Of a stretch of 64,000 bases of DNA, positions 55,273 to 63,840 are shown piece by piece. The stretch is taken from NCBI GenBank assembly GCA_947494095.1, contig CANLTI010000020.1:1-64000 (forward strand), in the 5' to 3' direction. Both the position numbers and the translations under genes were made by a program. The DNA comes from an uncultured Pseudomonadales bacterium (GTDB taxonomy: Bacteria; Pseudomonadota; Gammaproteobacteria; Pseudomonadales; Cellvibrionaceae). The stretch's first letter is position 1. The number at the start of each line of letters is the position of its first letter. The notes beneath the pieces are model-generated. The model was given only the letters and a program-made list of their open reading frames with translations, was not told the DNA's origin and did no database searches.

Positions 55273-58107
55273 ATGATATCCTTTTTTAGCCGTTTGTTTA
55301 AAAAAGCCCCAAGCAAAGCCGCTAGCCCGGCAGCTGCTCATAACCACCCCAAAGGGAGTACAGGCATACAGAGTACTGCCGCAAAAGCAGAGCCTAGCGT
55401 ACCGCAACATTATTGCCCCGAGCTTATTGATGCTGCACTCAAGCATAACAGCAGCAAACATAAAACCGCAGCCCGCCAGCGTATCGCCAAATTGCTCGAA
55501 GAAGGAACCCTCACGCTGGCACAAGTCACCCGCGATGCCGCCAATACCGATGAGCTACTCACGCTGTGTAGCTTTAGCGAAAAAGCCGCCGCCGAAATAC
55601 TGAGCACCGAGCACACACAAAGCGCACTCGCCACGTTGGCCAACGTGGCTGCCACTGCAGCCATTCGCAAAGCCGCAGCCGAAAAAGTCACCGAGCGCAC
55701 CGCTGTCGAAGCCATGTTAAAAGGCGCTAAAGGTAAGGATAAGCATGTTTATAAAATTGCCAAAGCGGCCTTGGCTGTATTCAAAGCCGAAGATGAAGCA
55801 TTGGCCCAAAAACACGCTGATATTGCCAGCTTATGCAGCGATGCCGAGCGCCACGGCAAAAAGCCATTCGACCATTTGTATACGCATAAATTTATCAACC
55901 TCGAAAAAGCATGGCAAGACGCCAAGGCCGATGCGACGCCCGAGCTACACACTCGCTTTGATAGCGCGATTGCCAAGTGCCAAGCGACTATTGATGCCGA
56001 GATAGCCAAAGATCACGCCAAAGCACAAGCCGAAGAGTCTGCCAACGCCGCTGTCGCAGGGATTCACGCCGCCACTCAAGTCGTCAGCCAATTAGCTGTC
56101 GAGCTCTATGACGCAACGCAATGGACAGCAGACACTCAACAGCAAATCGAGCAACAGCTTAAGGCACAAAACGATAGTGTACGCTCGCTGATTAGCCTCG
56201 CTCAAAGCGAGACTCAAGCCGCCGAAGATACGCCCGAGTCCATCAAAAAGCGTCAAGCTCAACAAAAAAAGCAACAAGCCGCCCAGCAATATTTTTACCA
56301 AGTCTCCGAAGCAACCCATGGGCTACTCCATAAAATTGCCCAAGGTGAGCTATTAAGCGCGCTCACCCAGCAAATGACACAAGAGCCCGATACAGACAAA
56401 CCTGTAGAGCTTGAGCAAGTGTGTCATCAAATTGCCGAACTGTTAGCGTTTAGCAGCCAATTTAAAGACTTTACCAGCACTACAGCACAACAGGCACAAG
56501 CGGCTATTGCCGATTGGCAAAGCGCACAAAAAGCGCAAGCGGCCGCCCGCAAGGCATTGATTGCAAATATCAGCGATTTAATGCGTCGCGCCAGCAGTGC
56601 AGCACGCAACGGTCAAGTACGTCGTGCACGCGGCATACATCGCGAACTCAGCGAAAAACGCGAACAGTTCCCCGACATCCCTCAAGGGCTCGCCAGTAAA
56701 TTAGAGGATCTCGATGCAGAAATGATCAAGCTAGGGGATTGGCATGAGTTTGCCGTCACGCCTAAAAAGCAAGCACTCGTCGAAACAATGAACAGCCTGC
56801 ACCACTCTACACTCGCACCTGACGACCTCGCCGAAAAAATTCACAACCTGCAAGATGAATGGAAGCTACTGTGCAAAGGCGGTGAAAATCAAGATGCTGA
56901 AATTTGGCAAGCTTTTCAAGCCAGCGCCGACAAGGCCTTTGAACCGTGCAAAAAACATTTTGCCGAGCAAGCCCAAGCGCGTGAAAGCAATGCCCAGGCG
57001 CGCCTAGATTTAATCGAACAAATGAATAAGTACCACGATGCCTACGATTGGAATCAAGCAATATGGAAAGACGTAGAGCAAACGCTACGTGTCGCCAAAG
57101 ACACCTGGAAAACACTATGGCCAGTACCACGCCAACAACAAAAAGAGATTCAAATACGTTTTGATGCTGTACTCGACAAAATTTATGCGCACATGAATGC
57201 TGCTTTTGATACCGCCAAAGAACAAAAAGAGCAATTAATCGCTCAAGCACAAAGTGCCGCACAAAGCACCGATATGAAAGCCGCCGCCGAGCAAGTCAAA
57301 CAGCTGCAAGCAAGCTGGAAACAAGCCGGTCGCAGCTACCGTAAAGCTGATCAACAATTATGGGCTGAGTTTCGCGCTGTATGTGACGAGGTATTTAATA
57401 AACGCCAAGCCGTGTTTGATGAAGCCAATGCCGAGCGTGACCAGCTAATTATTCAAGCCGAAGCACAGATACAAAAATTGGTCGTATTAGGCCAAAAACC
57501 CGGCAACGAATTACAAACACTCAGCGCAGAAGTCAACGAAATTAAAGACGCTTTTTATGCGCTTGGTGAGCTGCCTAAAGCACAAGTGAGCAAACTACAA
57601 AAAGCACTGCACACCATCGAGAACAATATCGAGCAATACCGCAGCAACGCCAAAGAACAAGTTTGGGGAATTTTATTTGAATTAAACAGCCAATTAAATA
57701 ACCTAGAAACGGCAGAAGGTGATATTACCGAACAAACCGAAGCGTTTAACGCCAAACTACAGGCGCAAAAATTACCCGGCAACAGCGTCGCCATCTTGGC
57801 CAAACGCTTAACCGAAATAGCAACCCCCAATAGCGATGCGACCAAGCAACTACGCTTATTGTGTATTCGCGCCGAAATTGCTCAGGGCATAGACAGCCCC
57901 GAAAGCGATAAAAAACTGCGCATGGAATACCAAGTGAGCGCTTTGCAACAAAACTTTGGTAGCAGCGCCCAAAAGGACACCCCAGCAACACTTACCGCGC
58001 AATGGCTAGCTATTAACGATTGCCCCAGCACTGAATTTAATACACTGCAAGCACGCTTTATCGCCTGTTGCTTTCCGCAGTTAATCACAGCGCCTGCTCC
58101 CGCTTAA
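55273..58107 (+). CDS. DUF349-domain coiled-coil protein
   Basis: A protein of about 944 residues, largely helical and rich in Ala, Gln, Lys and Glu. Several repeats carry the DUF349 pattern of a Trp followed by charged residues (e.g. LWAEFRAVCDEVFNKRQAVF, and IWQAFQASADKAFEPCKKHF). The family's function is not established. The start is set at MISFFSRLFKKAP (55273), as the ten codons upstream look unlike coding sequence. A strong terminator follows 14 bases after the stop, so the gene ends its own unit. Confidence 0.82.
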   Translation: MISFFSRLFKKAPSKAASPAAAHNHPKGSTGIQSTAAKAEPSVPQHYCPELIDAALKHNSSKHKTAARQRIAKLLEEGTLTLAQVTRDAANTDELLTLCSFSEKAAAEILSTEHTQSALATLANVAATAAIRKAAAEKVTERTAVEAMLKGAKGKDKHVYKIAKAALAVFKAEDEALAQKHADIASLCSDAERHGKKPFDHLYTHKFINLEKAWQDAKADATPELHTRFDSAIAKCQATIDAEIAKDHAKAQAEESANAAVAGIHAATQVVSQLAVELYDATQWTADTQQQIEQQLKAQNDSVRSLISLAQSETQAAEDTPESIKKRQAQQKKQQAAQQYFYQVSEATHGLLHKIAQGELLSALTQQMTQEPDTDKPVELEQVCHQIAELLAFSSQFKDFTSTTAQQAQAAIADWQSAQKAQAAARKALIANISDLMRRASSAARNGQVRRARGIHRELSEKREQFPDIPQGLASKLEDLDAEMIKLGDWHEFAVTPKKQALVETMNSLHHSTLAPDDLAEKIHNLQDEWKLLCKGGENQDAEIWQAFQASADKAFEPCKKHFAEQAQARESNAQARLDLIEQMNKYHDAYDWNQAIWKDVEQTLRVAKDTWKTLWPVPRQQQKEIQIRFDAVLDKIYAHMNAAFDTAKEQKEQLIAQAQSAAQSTDMKAAAEQVKQLQASWKQAGRSYRKADQQLWAEFRAVCDEVFNKRQAVFDEANAERDQLIIQAEAQIQKLVVLGQKPGNELQTLSAEVNEIKDAFYALGELPKAQVSKLQKALHTIENNIEQYRSNAKEQVWGILFELNSQLNNLETAEGDITEQTEAFNAKLQAQKLPGNSVAILAKRLTEIATPNSDATKQLRLLCIRAEIAQGIDSPESDKKLRMEYQVSALQQNFGSSAQKDTPATLTAQWLAINDCPSTEFNTLQARFIACCFPQLITAPAPA

Positions 58108-58121
58108 AATTGCGCAAACAG

Positions 58122-58151
58122 AAAAAAGGCCTGCATTTGCAGGCCTTTTTT
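58122..58151 (+). terminator. Terminator after the DUF349 gene
   Basis: AAAGGCCTGCATTTGCAGGCCTTT is flanked by A and T runs; strong stem. Confidence 0.9.
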
Positions 58152-58289
58152 ATACCCTAAATAATTGCGTTAGCCCGTGTACAGCGTACCCATAAGCGAA
58201 GCTTAGTGCACTTTTTACACAATATATACGATATAATAACAAGTGATGAAGTACCCGCTAGCGAATACTCAACCCCAAAGGATCCAAGG

Positions 58290-59294
58290 ATGACCATTAA
58301 ACTCATCACAGGCCAAAACACGGCCATCGACCCCAGCCTAGCTTATCAATTACGTCTTGACGCCCAAGGCTGGGCAGTCGGGGTATTAGTTAAAAAATCG
58401 GGCGGCTATACCTCGCTCAGCGATGAAGCTGGCTTGGGACTGAGTGATCAGTCACTCTTCCTTAATTTACAAGATGCTGACACCGCCCTCGAGGAGATAC
58501 TCGTTTATTGCGAACGCCGCAGCACAACCTCGCCGAGTATTAACGCGACTTTAACGACTTCATTAACCGGTGAGCCCATTGTCTCATGCACATCAGGGCC
58601 TATCGAGCCCAGCCTGCAAGTACTTGAGGCCATTCATATTTACCTTAAAAATGGAAAGTGGAAAATAAAGTCTTTTTTCCAAGGTTACAGCGGTGGTAAA
58701 CAAGCCTTCTTCCAAGCCAAGAGCATGGCTCAAAATGCACCTGTCAACGCAATACCCCCTTCAGCGCCGGCCCCTGGCGCGCCCATGTCAGTAAAGCTTA
58801 CATGGGCGGCTTCCTGCTCAGAACACTTCGAAACATCTACCGCTTACCTAGGCTCTGAGTTTTCGGCTGTATCGAGCTTAAACTTCTTTTGTTTATATAT
58901 TTTAAAAAGTGGCCAGCGCGGTGTGATTTATGGTGGCGATGAAAACGCCCAAGGCTCGCTCGAGGGTATTCCGTATTGCAAAACAACAACAAATGCCGAT
59001 AAAGGCGAAAGTGAGTTGATATTCAACCCTGCCTACAATCATAAAATGTTTAAATATATTATTTGCGCCGAGATAACAGAAGGCAGCCGCTGCTGGAAGG
59101 ACACCCAGGTTAAGCTAACCGCCACCGTCGATCATCAACAGGCTCACTGCACCATCGACTCCCCGCTGCACACCCCTTTTTATGTGCTAGGTACCATAGA
59201 AGTGATTAACACTAAGGCTACCCTTAAACGTATTGATGAGTACTTCCACACTCCGGCCGATATCGCCAGTGCTGTAGGTTTTTCGCGCGCATAG
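58290..59294 (+). CDS. TerA/TerD-fold tellurium-resistance-type protein
   Basis: A 334-residue protein from MTIKLITGQN, with AAAGGA about eight bases upstream; an earlier in-frame ATG at 58206 is not supported. The N-terminal half has the TerD-like beta fold (LRLDAQGWAVGVLVKKSG, then SLFLNLQDADTALEEILVY). The C-terminal half, after a Pro/Ala linker (PPSAPAPGAP), looks like a second, diverged TerD-like domain. TerA proteins in Ter systems have this two-part form. It heads the Ter cluster and probably contributes to calcium-binding stress complexes at the membrane. Confidence 0.7.
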   Translation: MTIKLITGQNTAIDPSLAYQLRLDAQGWAVGVLVKKSGGYTSLSDEAGLGLSDQSLFLNLQDADTALEEILVYCERRSTTSPSINATLTTSLTGEPIVSCTSGPIEPSLQVLEAIHIYLKNGKWKIKSFFQGYSGGKQAFFQAKSMAQNAPVNAIPPSAPAPGAPMSVKLTWAASCSEHFETSTAYLGSEFSAVSSLNFFCLYILKSGQRGVIYGGDENAQGSLEGIPYCKTTTNADKGESELIFNPAYNHKMFKYIICAEITEGSRCWKDTQVKLTATVDHQQAHCTIDSPLHTPFYVLGTIEVINTKATLKRIDEYFHTPADIASAVGFSRA

Positions 59295-59561
59295 GCGGCG
59301 TGCAAAGCCCTTAAAGGTAATCTCACACAGAAATCAGCCATAAAAATAGTCGTCAATATGCCTCTATCTTCGCCAAAAAACCGTAAATCAAGCCTTATTT
59401 AAACCCAAAAGCTCTAGTCCTCTCGCAAAATCCCAGCGCACGCCAGCAGGGAAATATCCCCCAGCCCCTTGTTTACATGTGGGTTACCCCCATAAACACA
59501 ATCAGCACGCGCAAGGCCCCGTAAAATCAGGGCCGCACACTTTGATATCAATGGAAATACC

Positions 59562-60605
59562 ATGGGAAACATTAAGTTTTTTTGGGGCAGCTTTTTAGTG
59601 ACGGCATTAGGTGCCATCGCTGCTTTTTACTTTTACGGCCTAACCGGCCTATTTTTAGTGGCTGTATTATCAGTTCTCGAGGTATCTCTTTCTTTTGATA
59701 ATGCCGTTGTTAATGCAACCGTACTGAAAGAAATGGACGCTGTGTGGCGTCGTCGATTTTTAACCTGGGGCATTTTAATCGCCGTATTTGGCATGCGTAT
59801 TGTATTTCCTGTTGCTGTGGTATCGGTGATTGCTATGGTATCGCCATGGGAAGCGCTGCGCATTGCCGTCGATAACCCCGAGCAATATAAAGTCATTATG
59901 GAAAGTGCTCACATTTCGCTAATGGGCTTTGGCGGAGCCTTTTTGATGTTGGTGGGCTTAGATTTCTTTTTGAATGATGAAAAAGAAGAGCACTGGATAG
60001 GCATTATTGAGCGCCCCGTACTACATGTTGGCAAAATCAAGTTTGCCGCCGAGATACTCACCGTACTTTCACTTTTAGTGATTGGTGCCTTTTTCCTTCC
60101 TGAAGCCTCTAAATATTCGTTCTTAACCGCTGGCGTTTCGGGTGTGATTACTTTTACAGCCATTCATAAACTTGCCGCATTTATGGAATCAAAAGAAGAA
60201 AGCCGCAATGCAGCAAAAGCCACCCAAGCTGTAGCCAAAAGTGGCTTAGGCATGTTTTTGTACCTAGAAATTTTAGATGCTTCTTTTAGCTTTGATGGCG
60301 TTATTGCCGCTTTTGCAATCACCACCAACCTCTTTATTATTGCCATTGGCTTGGGTATTGGCGCTATGTTTGTGCGCTCACTCACCATTATGCTAGTAGA
60401 AAAGAATACACTGGATGAATATCGTTATTTGGAACACGGCGCATTTTATGCAATTATTGCACTGGCGATTATTATGTTCATTAAAACCTTTCATCATGTG
60501 CCAGAGGTTGTTACCGGTCTACTCGGTGCAGGGTTTATTGCTATTGCCTTTATTCATTCGATTATCGTTAAAAAAAGACATGAAAACCAACACTCTAGTT
60601 TATAA
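59562..60605 (+). CDS. TerC-like (DUF475) integral membrane protein
   Basis: The 347-residue protein has about eight to nine membrane segments. The TerC hallmark acidic motif occurs twice: LEVSLSFDNAVVNA (about 42-55) and LEILDASFSFDGVIAA (about 236-251), which are likely metal-binding. It belongs to the DUF475 branch of the TerC superfamily. In Ter systems TerC anchors the TerD/TerB complexes and is linked to metal handling. It is 52 bases upstream of the next terD. Confidence 0.88.
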   Translation: MGNIKFFWGSFLVTALGAIAAFYFYGLTGLFLVAVLSVLEVSLSFDNAVVNATVLKEMDAVWRRRFLTWGILIAVFGMRIVFPVAVVSVIAMVSPWEALRIAVDNPEQYKVIMESAHISLMGFGGAFLMLVGLDFFLNDEKEEHWIGIIERPVLHVGKIKFAAEILTVLSLLVIGAFFLPEASKYSFLTAGVSGVITFTAIHKLAAFMESKEESRNAAKATQAVAKSGLGMFLYLEILDASFSFDGVIAAFAITTNLFIIAIGLGIGAMFVRSLTIMLVEKNTLDEYRYLEHGAFYAIIALAIIMFIKTFHHVPEVVTGLLGAGFIAIAFIHSIIVKKRHENQHSSL

Positions 60606-60657
60606 ACAGATTATTTAAACTCTTGCTATCCCTACCCACTAACCTATAGGAAATCAC

Positions 60658-61266
60658 ATGGCTATTAGCTTAGAAAAAGGTCAACGTATTAGTCTTGAAA
60701 AAAACGGCTCAGGCTTAGACGAAATATGCGTCGGTGTTAACTGGGGCGCCATCGAAAAGAAAGGTTTATTTGGCGGCAAAAAACGTGTAGCCGTTGATCT
60801 TGATGCCAGTGTTGGTGTGTTTACCGCCGACAAGCAACTCGCCGAAGTTGTTTATTTTGGCAACTTACGCAATAAAGGTGGTGAAATTACTCACAGTGGC
60901 GATGATCGCACCGGAGATATTGATGGCGATGACGGTCTTGACAATGAAATTATTACGATCAAAATGAGCCGTTTACCCGCCGAAGCCGATAAAGTGGCTG
61001 TAGTACTCAATAGCTTTCAAGGCCAAGATTTTGCCTCAATTCCTTTTGCGAGTATCCGCTTGTACGAAGGTAGCCCGACGCGCGTTGACAATATTATTGC
61101 TAACTACAACATTGCCAATGAACCTAAATTTAACGGGTCGGTGTCCATGGTGCTAGGCATACTGTATCGCCACGGTAGCGGCTGGAAATTCAGAGCAGTA
61201 GGCGAGCCCACCACGGATCGCAAACTTGAAGAGACACTTAAAACAGTAGCCACTAGCTACTTATAA
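60658..61266 (+). CDS. terD: TerD-family calcium-binding stress protein
   Basis: The 202-residue protein has the TerD pattern: ISLEKGQRISLEK near the start, GVNWGAIEKKG, the acidic metal-binding stretch DLDASVGVF, then HSGDDRTGDIDGDDGLDNEI. The middle IKMSRLPAEADKVAVVLNSF and the final YRHGSGWKFRAVGE are typical. These beta-sandwich domains bind Ca2+. AGGAAA lies upstream of the ATG. It is one of two TerD paralogues here. Confidence 0.93.
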   Translation: MAISLEKGQRISLEKNGSGLDEICVGVNWGAIEKKGLFGGKKRVAVDLDASVGVFTADKQLAEVVYFGNLRNKGGEITHSGDDRTGDIDGDDGLDNEIITIKMSRLPAEADKVAVVLNSFQGQDFASIPFASIRLYEGSPTRVDNIIANYNIANEPKFNGSVSMVLGILYRHGSGWKFRAVGEPTTDRKLEETLKTVATSYL

Positions 61267-61318
61267 GTTTTGCTTACACGGTATTTATTGCCGCTATATT
61301 CTCAAAGGCCTACGCCTA

Positions 61319-61349
61319 ATTAAACTTAAACTTAAACTTAAACTTAAAC
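61319..61349. repeat. Hexamer tandem repeat upstream of terB
   Basis: TTAAAC is repeated five times just before the terB leader. It could vary in length by slippage. Confidence 0.75.
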
Positions 61350-61379
61350 AAAGGTATAGGCCACCAACAGGACTCCATT

Positions 61380-61829
61380 ATGCTGTCAAATTTAATGAAC
61401 TCTATTAAGAGTAAAGCGTCAGACTTAAAAAGTGGCGTACTACAATATAAAAACAAAAACTTCCTCAATGCAGTAGCAGCCGGCTCTGTACTTATTTCCC
61501 GTGCCGACGGTGATGTATCGAGTGAAGAAAAACAAAAAATGATGAAGATCGTAAGCAGTAATGAAGCATTATCTGTGTTTGAGCAATCAGACGTCATTAA
61601 AGTTTTTAATGAGTACCTTGGCTACTTTGAATTTGATGCCGATGTTGGCATTTCTAAATCGTATGAAGCACTGAATAAAATTCGCGGCGATGAAACACAG
61701 TGCAGAACTTTAATGCGCTTAGTCATCGCTATTGCAGGCGCCGATGGTGATTTTGATGCGGACGAAAAAGCCGTCGCTAAAAAAGTTGCCGTAGAGCTAG
61801 GCTTAACCCCTGCAGAATTTGAACTTTAA
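61380..61829 (+). CDS. terB: TerB-family tellurite resistance protein
   Basis: The 149-residue all-helical protein has the two TerB acidic metal motifs: ISRADGDVSSEEKQKM (about 38-53) and IAGADGDFDADEKAVAKK (about 118-135). TerB links TerC at the membrane to TerD-type proteins in known Ter complexes. AGGACT lies before the ATG. It sits between two terD genes. Confidence 0.92.
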   Translation: MLSNLMNSIKSKASDLKSGVLQYKNKNFLNAVAAGSVLISRADGDVSSEEKQKMMKIVSSNEALSVFEQSDVIKVFNEYLGYFEFDADVGISKSYEALNKIRGDETQCRTLMRLVIAIAGADGDFDADEKAVAKKVAVELGLTPAEFEL

Positions 61830-61886
61830 GCCACTAGGCTTACAATACCATCAACTCAACCTCAACAAAAAGTGGAGTAACACATT

Positions 61887-62465
61887 ATGAGCGTATCTTT
61901 ACAAAAAGGCGGAAACGTCTCGTTAGAAAAAGTAGCTCCTGGCATGACCAAACTACGCGCAGGCTTAGGCTGGGATACTCGCGCCACTGACGGTACTGAC
62001 TTTGACCTAGACGCGTCTATATTTATGATCGGCGAAGACGGTAAAGTCATTGACGATAAAAGCTTTATTTTTTACAACAATCTAAAGTCTGTCTGTGGTT
62101 CGGTAGAACACACCGGCGACAACCAAACCGGTGAAGGCGATGGCGATGATGAAACCGTCAAAATCAACCTTACCGATGTGCCTGCTGCTGTCTCTAAAAT
62201 TGTTATTGCTGTAACGATCCATGATGCTGCCGCTCGCAACCAAAACTTCGGTCAAGTGTCTAACGCTTTTATTCGTGTACTTAACGAAACAGATAATAGC
62301 GAAGTAGTACGCTATGACCTCAGCGAAGATTACTCAGTTGAGACTGCCTTAAATTTTGGTGAGTTCTATCGTCATAACGGCGACTGGAAATTCAAAGCCA
62401 TCGGTCAAGGTTTTGCTGGCGGCTTAGCGCCTTTAGCTAAACAATACGGTGTTAACATCGGTTAA
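61887..62465 (+). CDS. terD: TerD-family calcium-binding stress protein
   Basis: The 192-residue canonical Ter[13 protein letters not shown], then [35 protein letters not shown] and [20 protein letters not shown]. Compared with the first paralogue it is closer to the classical TerD/TerE sequence. GGAG precedes the ATG. A mobile repeat and a terminator follow it, before the phosphoribosyltransferase gene. Confidence 0.95.
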   Translation: MSVSLQKGGNVSLEKVAPGMTKLRAGLGWDTRATDGTDFDLDASIFMIGEDGKVIDDKSFIFYNNLKSVCGSVEHTGDNQTGEGDGDDETVKINLTDVPAAVSKIVIAVTIHDAAARNQNFGQVSNAFIRVLNETDNSEVVRYDLSEDYSVETALNFGEFYRHNGDWKFKAIGQGFAGGLAPLAKQYGVNIG

Positions 62466-62492
62466 ACCGACGATATACAGGCTAAGATATAC

Positions 62493-62653
62493 GTAACTAT
62501 TCAGCCCAGCTGACAAACCTCACTTGATAGGTGATGATGGATTATTTTCTGGGCATTTAAGCGCCGGGAGCGCTTATATAGCGACCATGGATGGCTTGAG
62601 CGGCCCAGTCAATGATTCATTAGCGCCCAATTTCGGTACCTCTGAATAGTTAC
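62493..62653. repeat. GTAACTATTCAG-family element, 161 bp, inside the Ter operon
   Basis: Perfect 12-bp inverted ends (GTAACTATTCAG and CTGAATAGTTAC). A perfect 8-bp duplication, AGATATAC, lies at 62485-62492 and 62654-62661. It lies 28 bases after the terD stop. Confidence 0.9.
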
Positions 62654-62666
62654 AGATATACAGGCT

Positions 62667-62697
62667 AAAAAGGCGGGCTTATCCCGCCTTTTTTTTT
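62667..62697 (+). terminator. Terminator-like hairpin before the PRTase gene
   Basis: AAGGCGGGCTTATCCCGCCTT is followed by nine T. The next gene's GGAG and ATG begin immediately after the T-run, which leaves no room for a promoter downstream of it. Confidence 0.85.
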
Positions 62698-62706
62698 GGA
62701 GTCATT

Positions 62707-63840
62707 ATGCATAACCAAAACCAGTGTGGCATTACCTTACAAACTGGTCGCCTAGAGGTTGAAGTCGAGCCCTCTGCGCATTCGATTGAAAATTTGCTCG
62801 AGTTTGCCTCTCGAGAAAACCCCAAACGCGCTTACCTTTTTGTCTCTAAAGTTTTAGGTAAGTATATTCCTTGCAAGCCATCAACCATGCGTAGCTCATA
62901 CCGCGAACTTGCTAAGTTTATTGAACCACAAACACCAACGCTCGTATTAGGTGTAGCAGAAACCGCCACCGGCTTAGGCGCAGGCGTTGCACATAGTTTT
63001 TGCCAGCAACACAAAGAAATTTATTTTTCACAAACTACTCGTTTTAAAAAAGATCGTCCGCTCGCTTTTCATATTACCGAAAAACACAGCCATGCCCCAC
63101 AGCACCTTATTTATGATTTTAACAACAATGTTCCTACCGCTACCATTCGCGATGTTGTTTTAGTCGATGACGAAATTAGTACAGGCAATACCCTCACTCA
63201 AATAACGCAAGAGGTGACCGACTACCTACCCAACGTAGAGCGCATACACTGGTTATCACTGGTTAATTGGATGTCTCGCGCACGCTGCGAAGAAATCAAA
63301 GCACAGTTCAGTCGTGTCAATATTCATTTTGAAAGCCTATTAAAAGGTGAGTTTAATTTTAAAAAAACCTCTAACCAAGTTATTGAGTTTCCGCGCGCCA
63401 CAGCCACAGAGCTGTCACAGGCGCATTGCCGCTGGGACCTAGGAAGAACAGGTATTTGTGTTAATAAAACATCTAAAGGCTCCTTTATTAACACACAAAA
63501 AGAGCCCCTAACACTCGCGCATTTAGACCGTAATACACCGTATGTTATTGTGGGTACTGGCGAGTTTAGCTACCAACCCTTTTTATTTGCCGAAGCTATG
63601 GAGCAAGCAGGCTTTGATGTGCTTTTTGAGTCTACAGGCCGATCCCCCATATTAAAAGGTGGCGGCATTTCAAGTAAAGTGACCTTTTTTGATACCTGCC
63701 ACCAAGCTAACTATTACCTATACAACTTACCCGCAGAGCGTACGCCCATTATTTTATACGAAACATTAGAGCAATTAGAAGGCTCCCCCTTGCATAAGCT
63801 TCTTAATTGCCATGCTTATTTTCTTGAGGACGCGCGATGA
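62707..63840 (+). CDS. Ter-cluster phosphoribosyltransferase with TRSP domain
   Basis: A 377-residue protein. The N-terminal half is a type I phosphoribosyltransferase with the PRPP loop VVLVDDEISTGNTLTQ (about residues 158-173). The C-terminal third (GTGEFSYQPFLFAEAMEQAG, then STGRSPIL) fits the TRSP domain that accompanies it in Ter-linked biosynthetic modules. Such modules are proposed to make a nucleoside-like metabolite. Its stop overlaps the start of the next gene as ATGA, so the two are coupled. Its own expression seems to depend on read-through of the hairpin directly upstream. Confidence 0.85.
   Translation: MHNQNQCGITLQTGRLEVEVEPSAHSIENLLEFASRENPKRAYLFVSKVLGKYIPCKPSTMRSSYRELAKFIEPQTPTLVLGVAETATGLGAGVAHSFCQQHKEIYFSQTTRFKKDRPLAFHITEKHSHAPQHLIYDFNNNVPTATIRDVVLVDDEISTGNTLTQITQEVTDYLPNVERIHWLSLVNWMSRARCEEIKAQFSRVNIHFESLLKGEFNFKKTSNQVIEFPRATATELSQAHCRWDLGRTGICVNKTSKGSFINTQKEPLTLAHLDRNTPYVIVGTGEFSYQPFLFAEAMEQAGFDVLFESTGRSPILKGGGISSKVTFFDTCHQANYYLYNLPAERTPIILYETLEQLEGSPLHKLLNCHAYFLEDAR

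Noticed and set aside
55749..57991. Leftward frames opposite the DUF349 gene
   Set aside because: They are antisense shadows of a long, clearly coding, Ala/Gln-rich gene.
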